Shown here: piece after piece, positions 34,030 through 42,051 of the stretch | Layout: every line of letters begins with the position of its first letter | How positions within the stretch are numbered: the stretch's first letter is position 1 | Origin: Vibrio algivorus | GTDB lineage: Bacteria; Pseudomonadota; Gammaproteobacteria; Enterobacterales; Vibrionaceae | DNA length: 64,000 nt | Direction: 5' to 3' | Assembly (NCBI RefSeq): GCF_002218005.2 | Contig: NZ_AP018678.1 | Span: forward strand, 1,550,001-1,614,000 | Made by a program: the position numbers and the translations under genes | Notes under the pieces: model-generated | The model's database searches: none | Told to the model about the DNA's origin: nothing | Seen by the model: only the letters and a program-made list of their open reading frames with translations

Positions 34030-34167
34030 ATGTACCAAGAATTACTCACTCCCATACACCAGTTTCTGCATTGCTCAACACCAGACTCTTGGATAGAAAA
34101 AGCCAAACAACCAAAACATTTAAACGCCTTGCTGATTGATCACTGCAATTGTGAGCAGAAGGCATAG
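34030..34167 (+). pseudogene. miaE: Native miaE, 5' fragment
   Basis: The first 41 codons (MYQELLTPIHQFLHCSTPDS through LLIDHCNCE) align with the N-terminus of the intact MiaE at 36712, whose start is MTTDLLKPINNFLKCSTPDA. After TTGTGA (34149-34154) homology stops, and the frame ends at TAG after three unrelated codons. The rest of the gene resumes at 37678. Joining 34030-34154 to 37684-38332 gives an uninterrupted 257-aa MiaE, the normal family size. Confidence 0.93.
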
Positions 34168-34336
34168 GTGTGCGTATTGCTTAGAATCATCTCCAAACCA
34201 TTAGGTTAAGTTTTGTCAAAAGAAAAGTAAGGCTACACATCAACTAATCAAAAAATGCACTTCCTGAAAAGTTAAGTTGTGATAATTCTAAGTGTTTATT
34301 CTGTGGGAAAATCACGTTTGAGACATCCTCTTAATG

Positions 34337-34357
34337 AAAAACCACCTTCCGGTGGCT
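34337..34357 (-). terminator. Terminator of the GHKL-nuclease gene
   Basis: On the minus strand GCCACC-GGAA-GGTGG is followed by TTTTTCATT, 12 bp after the stop codon. Confidence 0.88.
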
Positions 34358-34368
34358 TTATCGTGTCA

Positions 34369-36369
34369 TCACTCTAAATTCAATTTTTTAAATAAGATTA
34401 AGTTTCGTTTCTTCGCATCACGCAAAAGTTTATCAAACGATATAACTTCAATCACAGTGTTAAGATTATCATTGTAGAAGATATAACCCTGATTATCTAA
34501 AAGTGGTTTGTAATTTCTAACGTCAAGAATGTCACGGATTGAAGAAGTTAAATCACAAATAACATAGCAATAGATTGGTATACGTTTATCTAGATGTATC
34601 TCTCTACCTCGAGCATCTCTAATCTGATCAGGCTTTCTTAGTTTTTGAACATACCTAGTGACCTGATCGACAGGATTATCTGAATCGTTATAGTCATCAC
34701 GCATTGGCCGTTTAAACTCGACAATGATAGCTGTAGATGTTTCTCGCTTATCATCACCGTATACAACTGGGTTGTTAAAAACTAATAAGTCAGGTCGTTT
34801 TGTAGAGTCAATATCCGTTACGGATTTGAATGATTTATCTGAAACAAGACATTTATGATAAGCCATACGTTCGTCAATCAACCACAAGTTATGTTCTTGA
34901 ACATCATCACTTGTAGAGCGTATTGCCATGATAATGTCATGAACTGTATCTTCGAGCGCATATTTATCATTATCTTGAAACTCTAAGCTGAACTCCAAAG
35001 CATCGATTACAGATTTTCTATGCACGATATACTTAGCAAGATTTGATTTGCCAACCTCATTTAGATCTTCTGTATATTTTTGCAAAGATTGTTTATAAGC
35101 AGGGTAATTTTTAATTTTACTATGCTTTAGTTCGTCTTTCAGACGCTGAGCTTCTTGCTTTAATTCAATCTCGTAATTTCGATTAAGCTTGTGTAGTTCA
35201 AGGTCAAGCTTATCATCAGGCAAATCAAACGGTATTTTCTTTAACCACTGTGGGCGATTTTTGATGATATGACGATACTCATAACCTGCGTGGTTAACAT
35301 ATCGTTCAATCGTCTCTCTGTGTTTTGCGTACATAGGTTCGAGAAACGGTTCGAATACAGTTCTTCCATAAACCATCAACTCTATAATAATCGTGTTGAT
35401 TGCAGGGGTATCATCATATTCATCACATAGATCAACTTTGTCAGCGATTCTAAATCCTGTTCGCTCTTGGTTAACATACTGATCAAGATAAGAAGAAGTA
35501 ACATAAATAGAATAATTAAATTTAACACCACCAATATCTTCAAAAATAGGCGGTATATTTTCTTCATATTCTTTTAGTGTGCAACCTCTTACAGAACGAG
35601 AATCGGCACAGAGAAAGACTTTATGATTTTTCTGTTTGCTAGTTTTAACGTTTTTAAAGAAATGAGCTGTAAATCGGTTAGAACCAATTGAAAACTCTCT
35701 TTTTGCTATTTCATTTGAATAGCTCGTTTCAAAAAGGACTAGTAGGTCAATACTTTCACCGCAATCACCTAGTAATTGAAATGATTTAATTTTGCCTTCT
35801 AGAAAGTAGATAAGGCAATGTTCGATGATCTCTGATGCTATATTATCAAGGTCTTTCGGCAATCGGTTTCTGTAAGGTTCTTGGATTTCTTTAAGGGAAA
35901 CCTTAGTCATCACCTTATCTGTTTGTTCCATATTGATTAACTTTTCACTTTCAAAATCAACATCATCAACGGAGAAACCAAAAGTTAGTTTTTTCTTTTC
36001 TTCATTATCGAGATAGACACTTTCTACCTCTACAGTTTCAAAAGCTTTAAGCCATGTGAAGCGACCAACACCTTTACAACCTAAACTAGATTTGTGAGTT
36101 GATTCAGCTGTTTTGAAAGACTGATAGTTGTCATAGTTAAATCCTTCGCCATAATCAACAATTTCAAAAGACTCTATCTGCTGAAATTTACGGTCATCTG
36201 CATTCAATACTTCTTGAGTCGTTTGACGAAAAGCAGTAACAACCAGTTCCGCTTTACCATCTTTTTTAGTTGCTTGAATTGAGTTAACAATAGCCTCGAA
36301 CACTGGAACAAGACGATCACTAGGCGATAATGTGAGATTTTGAACCTTACCCTTAACATCGATTTGCAC
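34369..36369 (-). CDS. GHKL ATPase fused to PD-(D/E)XK nuclease-like domain; candidate defence protein
   Basis: A 666-aa protein with GTG start and an excellent AAGGAG site. The N-terminal ATPase shows all GHKL (Hsp90/MutL-type) boxes: E25-AIV-N29-S (N box), D72-Y-G74-E-G76 (G1), and GCKGVGRF at 97-104 (G2). A charged coiled-coil region follows, about 365-430. The C-terminus has RPD527-LLVF, IIVE551-FK553 and Q569-VTRY573, the PD-(D/E)XK plus QxxxY layout of RecB-like nucleases. This ATPase-nuclease design is typical of anti-phage proteins. Its position in an insertion beside no partner suggests a single-gene system. I do not recognise a named family. Function is inferred from domains and context only. 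Confidence 0.8.
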   Translation of the reverse strand: MQIDVKGKVQNLTLSPSDRLVPVFEAIVNSIQATKKDGKAELVVTAFRQTTQEVLNADDRKFQQIESFEIVDYGEGFNYDNYQSFKTAESTHKSSLGCKGVGRFTWLKAFETVEVESVYLDNEEKKKLTFGFSVDDVDFESEKLINMEQTDKVMTKVSLKEIQEPYRNRLPKDLDNIASEIIEHCLIYFLEGKIKSFQLLGDCGESIDLLVLFETSYSNEIAKREFSIGSNRFTAHFFKNVKTSKQKNHKVFLCADSRSVRGCTLKEYEENIPPIFEDIGGVKFNYSIYVTSSYLDQYVNQERTGFRIADKVDLCDEYDDTPAINTIIIELMVYGRTVFEPFLEPMYAKHRETIERYVNHAGYEYRHIIKNRPQWLKKIPFDLPDDKLDLELHKLNRNYEIELKQEAQRLKDELKHSKIKNYPAYKQSLQKYTEDLNEVGKSNLAKYIVHRKSVIDALEFSLEFQDNDKYALEDTVHDIIMAIRSTSDDVQEHNLWLIDERMAYHKCLVSDKSFKSVTDIDSTKRPDLLVFNNPVVYGDDKRETSTAIIVEFKRPMRDDYNDSDNPVDQVTRYVQKLRKPDQIRDARGREIHLDKRIPIYCYVICDLTSSIRDILDVRNYKPLLDNQGYIFYNDNLNTVIEVISFDKLLRDAKKRNLILFKKLNLE

Positions 36370-36711
36370 AACTACTCCTTAGCTTAAGAAAATGTCCTGT
36401 AACTAACAGAGCATCAAATTACTACCATATATTGCTTGATCAAACCATCAATCAAATAAGCATCAAACTGAATGTTAAAATCAATCTTAACTTCTTTTCT
36501 GAACTGATCAAAATAAAGTTGAGTATGCGTAAGATTTTTCCTATCGGTTACGAATGATTATAAACATTTCCAATGTTATCTTATACTACACATACAAATT
36601 CAGAAGCATATGAATAATCAACCATTATTTATTGCTATAAATTCTAAACCTTATTAGAACTTCAATTTTTAATATAAAGTATAATCTTATTATTTATTTG
36701 AAAGAATCCTT
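36370..36711. other. AT-rich divergent control region inside the insertion
   Basis: Between the divergent GHKL-nuclease and miaE genes. A perfect TATAAT at 36680-36685 on the plus strand is a likely -10 box for the intact miaE, so this copy has its own promoter. The matching -35 is unclear. No operator or repeat was recognised. Confidence 0.5.
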
Positions 36712-37479
36712 ATGACAACGGACCTACTAAAACCTATCAACAACTTCCTCAAATGCTCCACTCCTGACGCTTGGATTGAAGAAGCACGCAAACCTGAAAA
36801 TCTATCCGTGATTTTACGGGATCATTTACTGTGTGAGTTAAAAGCTTCTCAAAGTGCGGTGTTTTTACTTAAACGATATGTATTGACGGATGAAGGCAAA
36901 GAACAAATTACCCAACTCGTCGAACCTTATGAGCTTTTTGCATATAAAGGAATGGGTAGCCTTGAAACACTCAAAGGCAAAAGCAACATTTCTAAATCAA
37001 TTAAACCCAAAGATGGCTGTGCTTACGGTCAAGATATGATTGATAAGATGGTTTTGCTGATCAGAGAAGAATTGCACCACTTCTATCAAGTGTTAGAAAT
37101 CATTGAAAGTCAGGGATTAGAATACCGCCCTATTACTGCCTCTCGATATGCCAAGGGAATGATTAAACACGTCCGAACTTATGAGCCAGAAGCTTTGATT
37201 GATAAGTTAATCATTGGCGCATTTATTGAAGCTCGCTCGTGTGAGCGTTTCGCTAAACTCGCCCCTCATTTAGATAAAGAAATCGGTAAGTTTTACATTT
37301 CCCTTCTTCGATCAGAAGCAAGGCATTACCAAGATTATTTAGAGCTTGCCGAGCAAATAGCAGGAAAAGACATTTCAGATCGCATTGAACATTTCGCTAA
37401 TGTTGAAGCAGAATTAATCACTTCTGATGATACGGAATTTCGCTTCCATTCTGGTTCGCCTAACTTACTCAACAAATAA
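36712..37479 (+). CDS. miaE: tRNA 2-methylthio-N6-isopentenyladenosine hydroxylase MiaE (insertion-borne copy)
   Basis: Non-haem diiron monooxygenase that hydroxylates ms2i6A37 of tRNAs. The 255 aa are full length. Diiron ligand motifs are visible in REELHHFYQVLEI near 114-126 (E-x2-H) and RSEARHYQDYL near 203-213, with GAFIEARSCERFAKLAP near 169-185. It differs from the interrupted native copy at roughly four residues in ten by eye, so it is not a recent duplication. It lies just upstream of the native 3' fragment and probably supplies MiaE activity in this strain. Confidence 0.95.
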   Translation: MTTDLLKPINNFLKCSTPDAWIEEARKPENLSVILRDHLLCELKASQSAVFLLKRYVLTDEGKEQITQLVEPYELFAYKGMGSLETLKGKSNISKSIKPKDGCAYGQDMIDKMVLLIREELHHFYQVLEIIESQGLEYRPITASRYAKGMIKHVRTYEPEALIDKLIIGAFIEARSCERFAKLAPHLDKEIGKFYISLLRSEARHYQDYLELAEQIAGKDISDRIEHFANVEAELITSDDTEFRFHSGSPNLLNK

Positions 37480-37502
37480 ATAAAATAAGAATAGTAATAA
37501 TC

Positions 37503-37544
37503 AATATGCACATCGTCGCCTCTAAAGTATTGCGAGTGCATATT
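37503..37544. repeat. Inverted repeat near the right end of the insertion
   Basis: AATATGCAC and GTGCATATT, 9-bp perfect arms around 24 bases. The right arm is shared with the 13-mer that recurs near the left end of the insertion. It could be a recombinase site or a hairpin; neither is shown. Confidence 0.5.
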
Positions 37545-37677
37545 GCTTTAAAAACAATGCTTTACTTTTAAAATTAAATATAAAAACAAAAGCTTAGTAT
37601 AAAAACATTGTCTTTTATATCTTTGAAAACCCTCGATTTTCTCTTCATTTTTTAGTTAGAAATTTAACTACAGTCTT

Positions 37678-38332
37678 TTGTGAATTAAAAGCCGCTCAAA
37701 CGGCCATGTTTATGGTGCGAAAATATGCGGTCGATGAGCAAAGTAATCAAACGCTGATGCAATGGGCTAAACCTTATGAAGATTATGTCTACAAGTGTAT
37801 TCGTAATGTTGAGTTTCCAGAAAAAAGCATTATGCAATCTAGTAGCCTAACCGTAAAAGATGGCTTTGAGCATGGTCAAGATTTGGTTGATAAGATGGTG
37901 CGGTTAATCAAAGAAGAATTCCATCATTTTGAGCAAGTATTAGAAATTATGGAAAGCCGAAACATCCCTTATCAAAACCTTACCGCAGGAACTTACGCCA
38001 AAGGTTTAATGAAAACGGTCAGAACCTACGAGCCCGCAGCCCTAATTGATAAGTTGATTATCGGTGCTTATATTGAAGCGCGCTCTTGTGAACGCTTTGC
38101 CAAACTGGCACCGTTTTTAGATGACGAGCTAAATAAGTTTTATGTTTCGTTATTACGCTCAGAAGCACGTCATTATCAAGATTACCTAGCATTAGCTGAA
38201 GCCATTGCTGGGGAAGATATTTCTGAACGAATACGATTAATAGGTGAACGAGAAGCACAACTCATTCAGAGAGAAGAAGCTGAATTTCGTTTTCATAGCG
38301 GCGTTCCTGTCGAAGCAGTCGCCTTAGCGTAG
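37678..38332 (+). pseudogene. miaE: Native miaE, 3' fragment
   Basis: Codons from TGT-GAA-TTA-AAA (CELKAAQTAMFMVRKY) to the end encode the remaining 217 residues of the native MiaE, including EEFHHFEQVLEI and RSEARHYQDYL. The frame is open and undecayed, but upstream of 37678 it runs into insertion DNA with no start codon. The first ATG is at 37706. A product from there would lack the first ~50 residues. No stop codons or frameshifts have accumulated, so the interruption looks recent. Confidence 0.9.
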
Positions 38333-38334
38333 CA

Positions 38335-38374
38335 AACCAGGAACCAGGAACCAGGAACCAGGAACCAGGAACCA
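38335..38374. repeat. Heptanucleotide tandem array (AACCAGG)5.7
   Basis: Five perfect copies of AACCAGG plus five bases, starting two bases after the native miaE stop. The unit differs by one base from the AACTAGG array at 14744. Confidence 0.95.
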
Positions 38375-38382
38375 ATTTATAC

Positions 38383-38419
38383 AAAAAGAGCTTAATGCCA
38401 ACACATTAAGCTCTTTTTT
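38383..38419. terminator. Bidirectional terminator between miaE and topA
   Basis: AAAAAGAGCTTAATG and CATTAAGCTCTTTTTT form a long stem with T runs both ways, between convergent genes. Confidence 0.94.
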
Positions 38420-38437
38420 ATTACTCAAACCCGAAAA

Positions 38438-41065
38438 TTACTTTTTCGCTTTTTTACGCTTGTCTGTAATTTCCCACTTACCGTCGATATACAGCGCAGT
38501 CCAACCAGATGGCTTACCATCCACTTCAGAACGCACGTAATGTTCTTTCGACTTACGGCTAAAGCGAACCACTGTTGGGATCCCATCAGGATCGGCAACT
38601 GGTGCAGAGGCTAAGTAGTGGAACTTTTCAGAAATACGATCTTTGTATTCTGCCATTTCAGCAACTAATGGTGCGCGAGTTTCACGAGATTTCGGGAAGT
38701 TACTGGCTGCCATAAACAAACCAGAAGCACCATCACGTAGTACGAAATAAGCATCAGAATTAGAACAAGGTAATTCCGGGAAATGCACCGGATCTTCTTT
38801 TGGTGGCGCAACTTCACCATTACGTAAGATCTTACGAGTGTTTTTACATTCCTCGTTAGTACAACCCATGTACTTACCAAAACGGCCATTTTTCAGCACC
38901 ATATCTGAGCCGCACTTGTCACACTCAACTAATGGGCCATCGTAACCTTTTGGTTTGAACTCACCGAACTCAACCACATAACCATCACAGTTAGGGTTAT
39001 TACCACAAACATGCATCTTACGCTTGTCATCGATTAGATAAGCGTCCATTGCAGTTTCACAAATTGGACAACGCTTTTTAGCACGAAGAGCGGCTGTTTC
39101 AACGTCTTCTTCTAAAACGTTAACAACACCTTCTTCGTCACCTAAGTTAATGGTGGTTTTGCAACGCTCCTTTGGTGGCAGTGCATAGCCAGAACAACCT
39201 AAGAACACCCCCGTTGAAGCAGTACGAATGCCCATTGGACGCGAACAAGTCGGACATTCAATGCTAGTTTCAACGATCTTATTTGGCATCATGCCACCTT
39301 CAGATTCGTCTAACTCTGCTTTATCTAAATCTGCAGTGAACGCATCAAAAAACTCATCGAGAACTTGAGTCCAAGTTAAATTACCTTCCGCAATTTTATC
39401 GAGTTTCTCTTCCATACGAGCCGTGAAATCATAATCCATCAGATCATTAAAACTACCATCTAGGCGGTCAGTAACAATCTCACCCATCTTTTCTGCATAG
39501 AAACGACGCTGGTCGACTTTTACATAACCACGATCTTGAATAGTTGAAATAATCGATGCGTAAGTCGACGGGCGACCAATACCACGCTTTTCAAGCTCTT
39601 TAACTAATGCCGCTTCGGTATAACGTGCTGGCGGTTTAGTAAAGTGCTGTTTAGGATCTAGCTGTTTCAACGATAAAGTATCGCCAACTTTCACTTCTGG
39701 TAAAATTTGATCTTCATTTTTGCCCATTGGACGCTGAACACGAGTCCAACCGTCAAACTTCAAGATGCGACCTTTGGCTTTTAACGTAAAGTCGTCAGCT
39801 TTAACACTCACTGTGGTTGAATCGTATTTTGCTGGTGTCATTTGACAAGCAACAAATTGATTCCAAATTAGTGCGTAAAGTTTGTGAGCATCTGCTTCCA
39901 TGCCATTCAAGTCTTCAGCTTTTACCTCAACGTTAGATGGGCGAATCGCTTCGTGAGCCTCTTGAGCACCTTGTTTACTACCATAAGCTAAAGGACTTGC
40001 GGGTAAATAAGCATCACCAAATTCAGATTGAATAAACTCACGACAAGCCTCTACAGCCTCTTTACTCAAGTTAGTTGAGTCTGTACGCATATAAGTGATG
40101 TAACCCGCCTCATAGAGTCGCTGAGCAAGCATCATGGTCTTTTTCACCCCATAGCCTAAGCGAGTACTTGCCGCTTGTTGTAGGGTTGAAGTGATATATG
40201 GAGCAGAAGGCTTACTTGAAGTTGGACGATCTTCACGCTTACAAACTTCGTAAGTGGCTTTTTCAAGTACCGATAATGCTGCTTTGGTTTCCGCTTCATT
40301 AACTGGCTTGAAAGCTGAGCCACCTTGCTGGGCGACTAATAAACGAAAATCAGTATTATTTAACGTCGTAGTATCGGCATGAATATCCCAAAACTCTTCA
40401 GGAATAAACGCATTAATTTCGCGTTCACGTTCAACCAATAGTTTTACTGCCACCGATTGAACACGGCCAGCAGATAAACCACGCGCCACTTTTTTCCAAA
40501 GCAGAGGTGATGCCATAAAGCCTACCACTCGGTCTAAAAAGCGTCGAGTCTGTTGAGCATTCACACCATCTAAGTTCAATTCACCTGGCGTTTCAAACGC
40601 TTGTTGAATAGCATTTTTGGTAATTTCGTTAAAAACCACTCGCTTATATCGCGCATCATCACCACCGATGATCTCACGAAGGTGCCACGCAATAGCTTCC
40701 CCTTCGCGGTCCAAATCGGTTGCGAGATAAACGCAATCTGCGTCTTTAGCTAATTTCTGTAGTTCAGCAACAACCTTTTCTTTACCAGGAAGGATTTGAT
40801 AATTCGCCTCCCAGCCTTGGTAGGGGTTGATACCCATCTTTTTAATGAGGGCGGCTTTATCTTTTTCTTTTTTGATACGAGCTTTTTCTTCAGGGCTCAT
40901 ACCTTTAGTTGAAATCGCGGCCGCTTTTTTTCCACTACTTTGGCCGGCAGTAGGTAAGTCACGTACGTGGCCAACGCTCGACTTCACAACAAAATCTTTT
41001 CCAAGATATTTATTGATAGTCTTCGCTTTAGCTGGTGACTCTACAATAACAAGAGATTTGCCCAT
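38438..41065 (-). CDS. topA: DNA topoisomerase I
   Basis: Type IA topoisomerase relaxing negative supercoils. The 875 aa have the Toprim start MGKSLVIVESPAKAKTINKY and the acidic DLDREGEAIAWHL near 118-130. The active tyrosine is in GYITYMRTDSTNLS near 325, and Zn-ribbons lie in the C-terminal third (CPTC...CSGY, CPIC...CGNNPNC, CDKC...CTNEEC). The C-terminus ends in a lysine-rich KRKKAKK. Neighbours cysB and yciN match E. coli. Confidence 0.97.
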   Translation of the reverse strand: MGKSLVIVESPAKAKTINKYLGKDFVVKSSVGHVRDLPTAGQSSGKKAAAISTKGMSPEEKARIKKEKDKAALIKKMGINPYQGWEANYQILPGKEKVVAELQKLAKDADCVYLATDLDREGEAIAWHLREIIGGDDARYKRVVFNEITKNAIQQAFETPGELNLDGVNAQQTRRFLDRVVGFMASPLLWKKVARGLSAGRVQSVAVKLLVEREREINAFIPEEFWDIHADTTTLNNTDFRLLVAQQGGSAFKPVNEAETKAALSVLEKATYEVCKREDRPTSSKPSAPYITSTLQQAASTRLGYGVKKTMMLAQRLYEAGYITYMRTDSTNLSKEAVEACREFIQSEFGDAYLPASPLAYGSKQGAQEAHEAIRPSNVEVKAEDLNGMEADAHKLYALIWNQFVACQMTPAKYDSTTVSVKADDFTLKAKGRILKFDGWTRVQRPMGKNEDQILPEVKVGDTLSLKQLDPKQHFTKPPARYTEAALVKELEKRGIGRPSTYASIISTIQDRGYVKVDQRRFYAEKMGEIVTDRLDGSFNDLMDYDFTARMEEKLDKIAEGNLTWTQVLDEFFDAFTADLDKAELDESEGGMMPNKIVETSIECPTCSRPMGIRTASTGVFLGCSGYALPPKERCKTTINLGDEEGVVNVLEEDVETAALRAKKRCPICETAMDAYLIDDKRKMHVCGNNPNCDGYVVEFGEFKPKGYDGPLVECDKCGSDMVLKNGRFGKYMGCTNEECKNTRKILRNGEVAPPKEDPVHFPELPCSNSDAYFVLRDGASGLFMAASNFPKSRETRAPLVAEMAEYKDRISEKFHYLASAPVADPDGIPTVVRFSRKSKEHYVRSEVDGKPSGWTALYIDGKWEITDKRKKAKK

Positions 41066-41194
41066 AACTAATTTTAAACATCCTCATCAGGTCGCGTTTA
41101 TTGATTACGCACGCTGCTTTAATTAATTGCTTCTTTTTTTACTATCGAGTGAGTTTTAAATAAGATCAACCTGTTTTTTCACTTTTCATTCTGA

Positions 41195-41395
41195 ATGAAC
41201 GACATATCGCCAACTAAGATGCCAAAAGACGACTGCTCATCTGCTACGATTTTTGAAAAACAATATTCAGATTTTTTTACTGCCATTCGCTATACCAAGC
41301 AACGAGTTAGGTATAAACTTTGGAATCAAATTGAGGCGGACAATAGCGCCTTATTTAATGATATTCAACCAAACCTTAACTTTCATTCTAAGTAG
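41195..41395 (+). CDS. Hypothetical 66-aa protein upstream of yciN
   Basis: An open frame MNDISPTKMPKDDCSSATIF then EKQYSDFFTAIRYTKQRVRY, ending NLNFHSK, 6 bp before yciN. No clear ribosome site precedes the ATG; a second ATG is at 41219. Codon use is unremarkable and the basic-aromatic middle (RYTKQRVRYKLW) looks protein-like. I do not recognise a family. It could be a real small gene co-transcribed with yciN or a chance frame. Confidence 0.45.
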   Translation: MNDISPTKMPKDDCSSATIFEKQYSDFFTAIRYTKQRVRYKLWNQIEADNSALFNDIQPNLNFHSK

Positions 41396-41401
41396 GCCAC
41401 T

Positions 41402-41659
41402 ATGAGTAGTAAAAAAGCCATCTCCGAATTTGAACTCCTTCTGATTGCAAACCAAGTCATTCAGGAACATGCAAATTATATGGAAGGAATGCGCGCCACA
41501 TCCGTCACGGAAAAAGATGATGTGTTGATCTTCAAAGGTGAATATTTCTTAGATGAACAAGGATTACCAACTGAAAAAACCACTGCGGTATTTAATATGT
41601 TCAAATATCTAGCACATCATTTATCTAAAGAGTTCACCTTAGAAAATACGGTACACTGA
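41402..41659 (+). CDS. yciN: YciN family protein (DUF2498)
   Basis: An 85-aa protein matching E. coli YciN across its length, with the signature GEYFLDEQGLPTEKTTAVFN, then MFKYLAHHLS. Function unknown. In E. coli yciN adjoins topA in the same way, read divergently. The gene ends 17 bp before a tandem pair of truncated TATACCC elements. Confidence 0.9.
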   Translation: MSSKKAISEFELLLIANQVIQEHANYMEGMRATSVTEKDDVLIFKGEYFLDEQGLPTEKTTAVFNMFKYLAHHLSKEFTLENTVH

Positions 41660-41675
41660 TTCAGAAATTACACTT

Positions 41676-41827
41676 TATACCCAAGTGACTTCAAGGTGCA
41701 GAATTCAGAGCTATCATCCAAGCCTTTAGGCAAGGAAGATTGGCGAAGGAAAAGCACCTTTCAAACCAATCTGACGATGCATAAAGGTTTGGATGAAGCT
41801 CCCGAAGGGCAAGTTACTTGGGTATAT
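41676..41827. mobile_element. Internally deleted TATACCC element, copy 3
   Basis: About 152 bp. It has the left end and first hairpin of the full element, then jumps from GAAGGGCAAGTTA directly to CTTGGGTATA. The deletion joins two AAGTTA hexamers that are present in full copies (one internal, one in the right end). The second internal hairpin is lost. Confidence 0.88.
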
Positions 41828-41978
41828 ACACAAGTGACTTCAAGATGCAGGATTCAGAGCTACCATTCAACCCTTTAGGCAAGGAAGATTGGCGAAGGAA
41901 TGTAAACACCTTTCAAACCAATCTGACGCGGCATAAAGGTTTGAATGAAGCTCCCGAAGGGCAAGTTACTTGGGTATA
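41823..41978. mobile_element. Internally deleted TATACCC element, copy 4
   Basis: Immediately follows copy 3, sharing the TATA between them. It has the same AAGTTA-to-AAGTTA deletion but several base differences inside (for example CCATTCAACCC for CCATCCAAGCC-type sequence, and TTGAATGAAG). Its left end is slightly altered (TATATACACAAGTG). Confidence 0.88.
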
Positions 41979-41981
41979 GAT

Positions 41982-42014
41982 AAAAAGATACCCTAGTCTC
42001 AGCTAGGGCATCTT
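41982..42014 (-). terminator. focA terminator
   Basis: On the minus strand AGATGCCCTAG and CTAGGGTATCT (one mismatch) around a 6-base loop are followed by TTTTTA. The stem lies between repeat copies and the focA stop. Confidence 0.82.
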
Positions 42015-42018
42015 TCTA

Positions 42019-42038
42019 CTTGACGTTACTTGGGTATA
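42019..42038. repeat. Solo end of the TATACCC repeat family
   Basis: CTTGACGTTACTTGGGTATA is a right end with one base changed, 13 bp after the focA stop. Confidence 0.7.
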
Positions 42039-42051
42039 TTTTATTTTACGG

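Larger units (their letters stand above)
34155..37683. mobile_element. 3.5-kb insertion in miaE, flanked by a TTGTGA direct repeat
   Basis: The segment between the two miaE fragments is bounded by TTGTGA at 34149-34154 and again at 37678-37683. This looks like a target duplication, because deleting one repeat plus the insert restores the gene in frame. It carries the GHKL-nuclease gene, an intact diverged miaE and AT-rich flanks. I see no recombinase gene, no terminal inverted repeats and no tRNA. Near each end a related 13-mer occurs in the same orientation: GTGCGTATTGCTT (34170) and GTGCATATTGCTT (37536). Confidence 0.85.

Noticed and set aside
37503..37544. Integron attC site in the miaE insertion
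   Set aside because: The 9-bp arms lack the conserved R/L box sequences, and no integron integrase is present.
37706..38332. Treating the 208-aa MiaE-like frame as an intact gene
   Set aside because: It lacks the N-terminal ~50 residues, which are present 3.5 kb upstream as the other half of the same gene.
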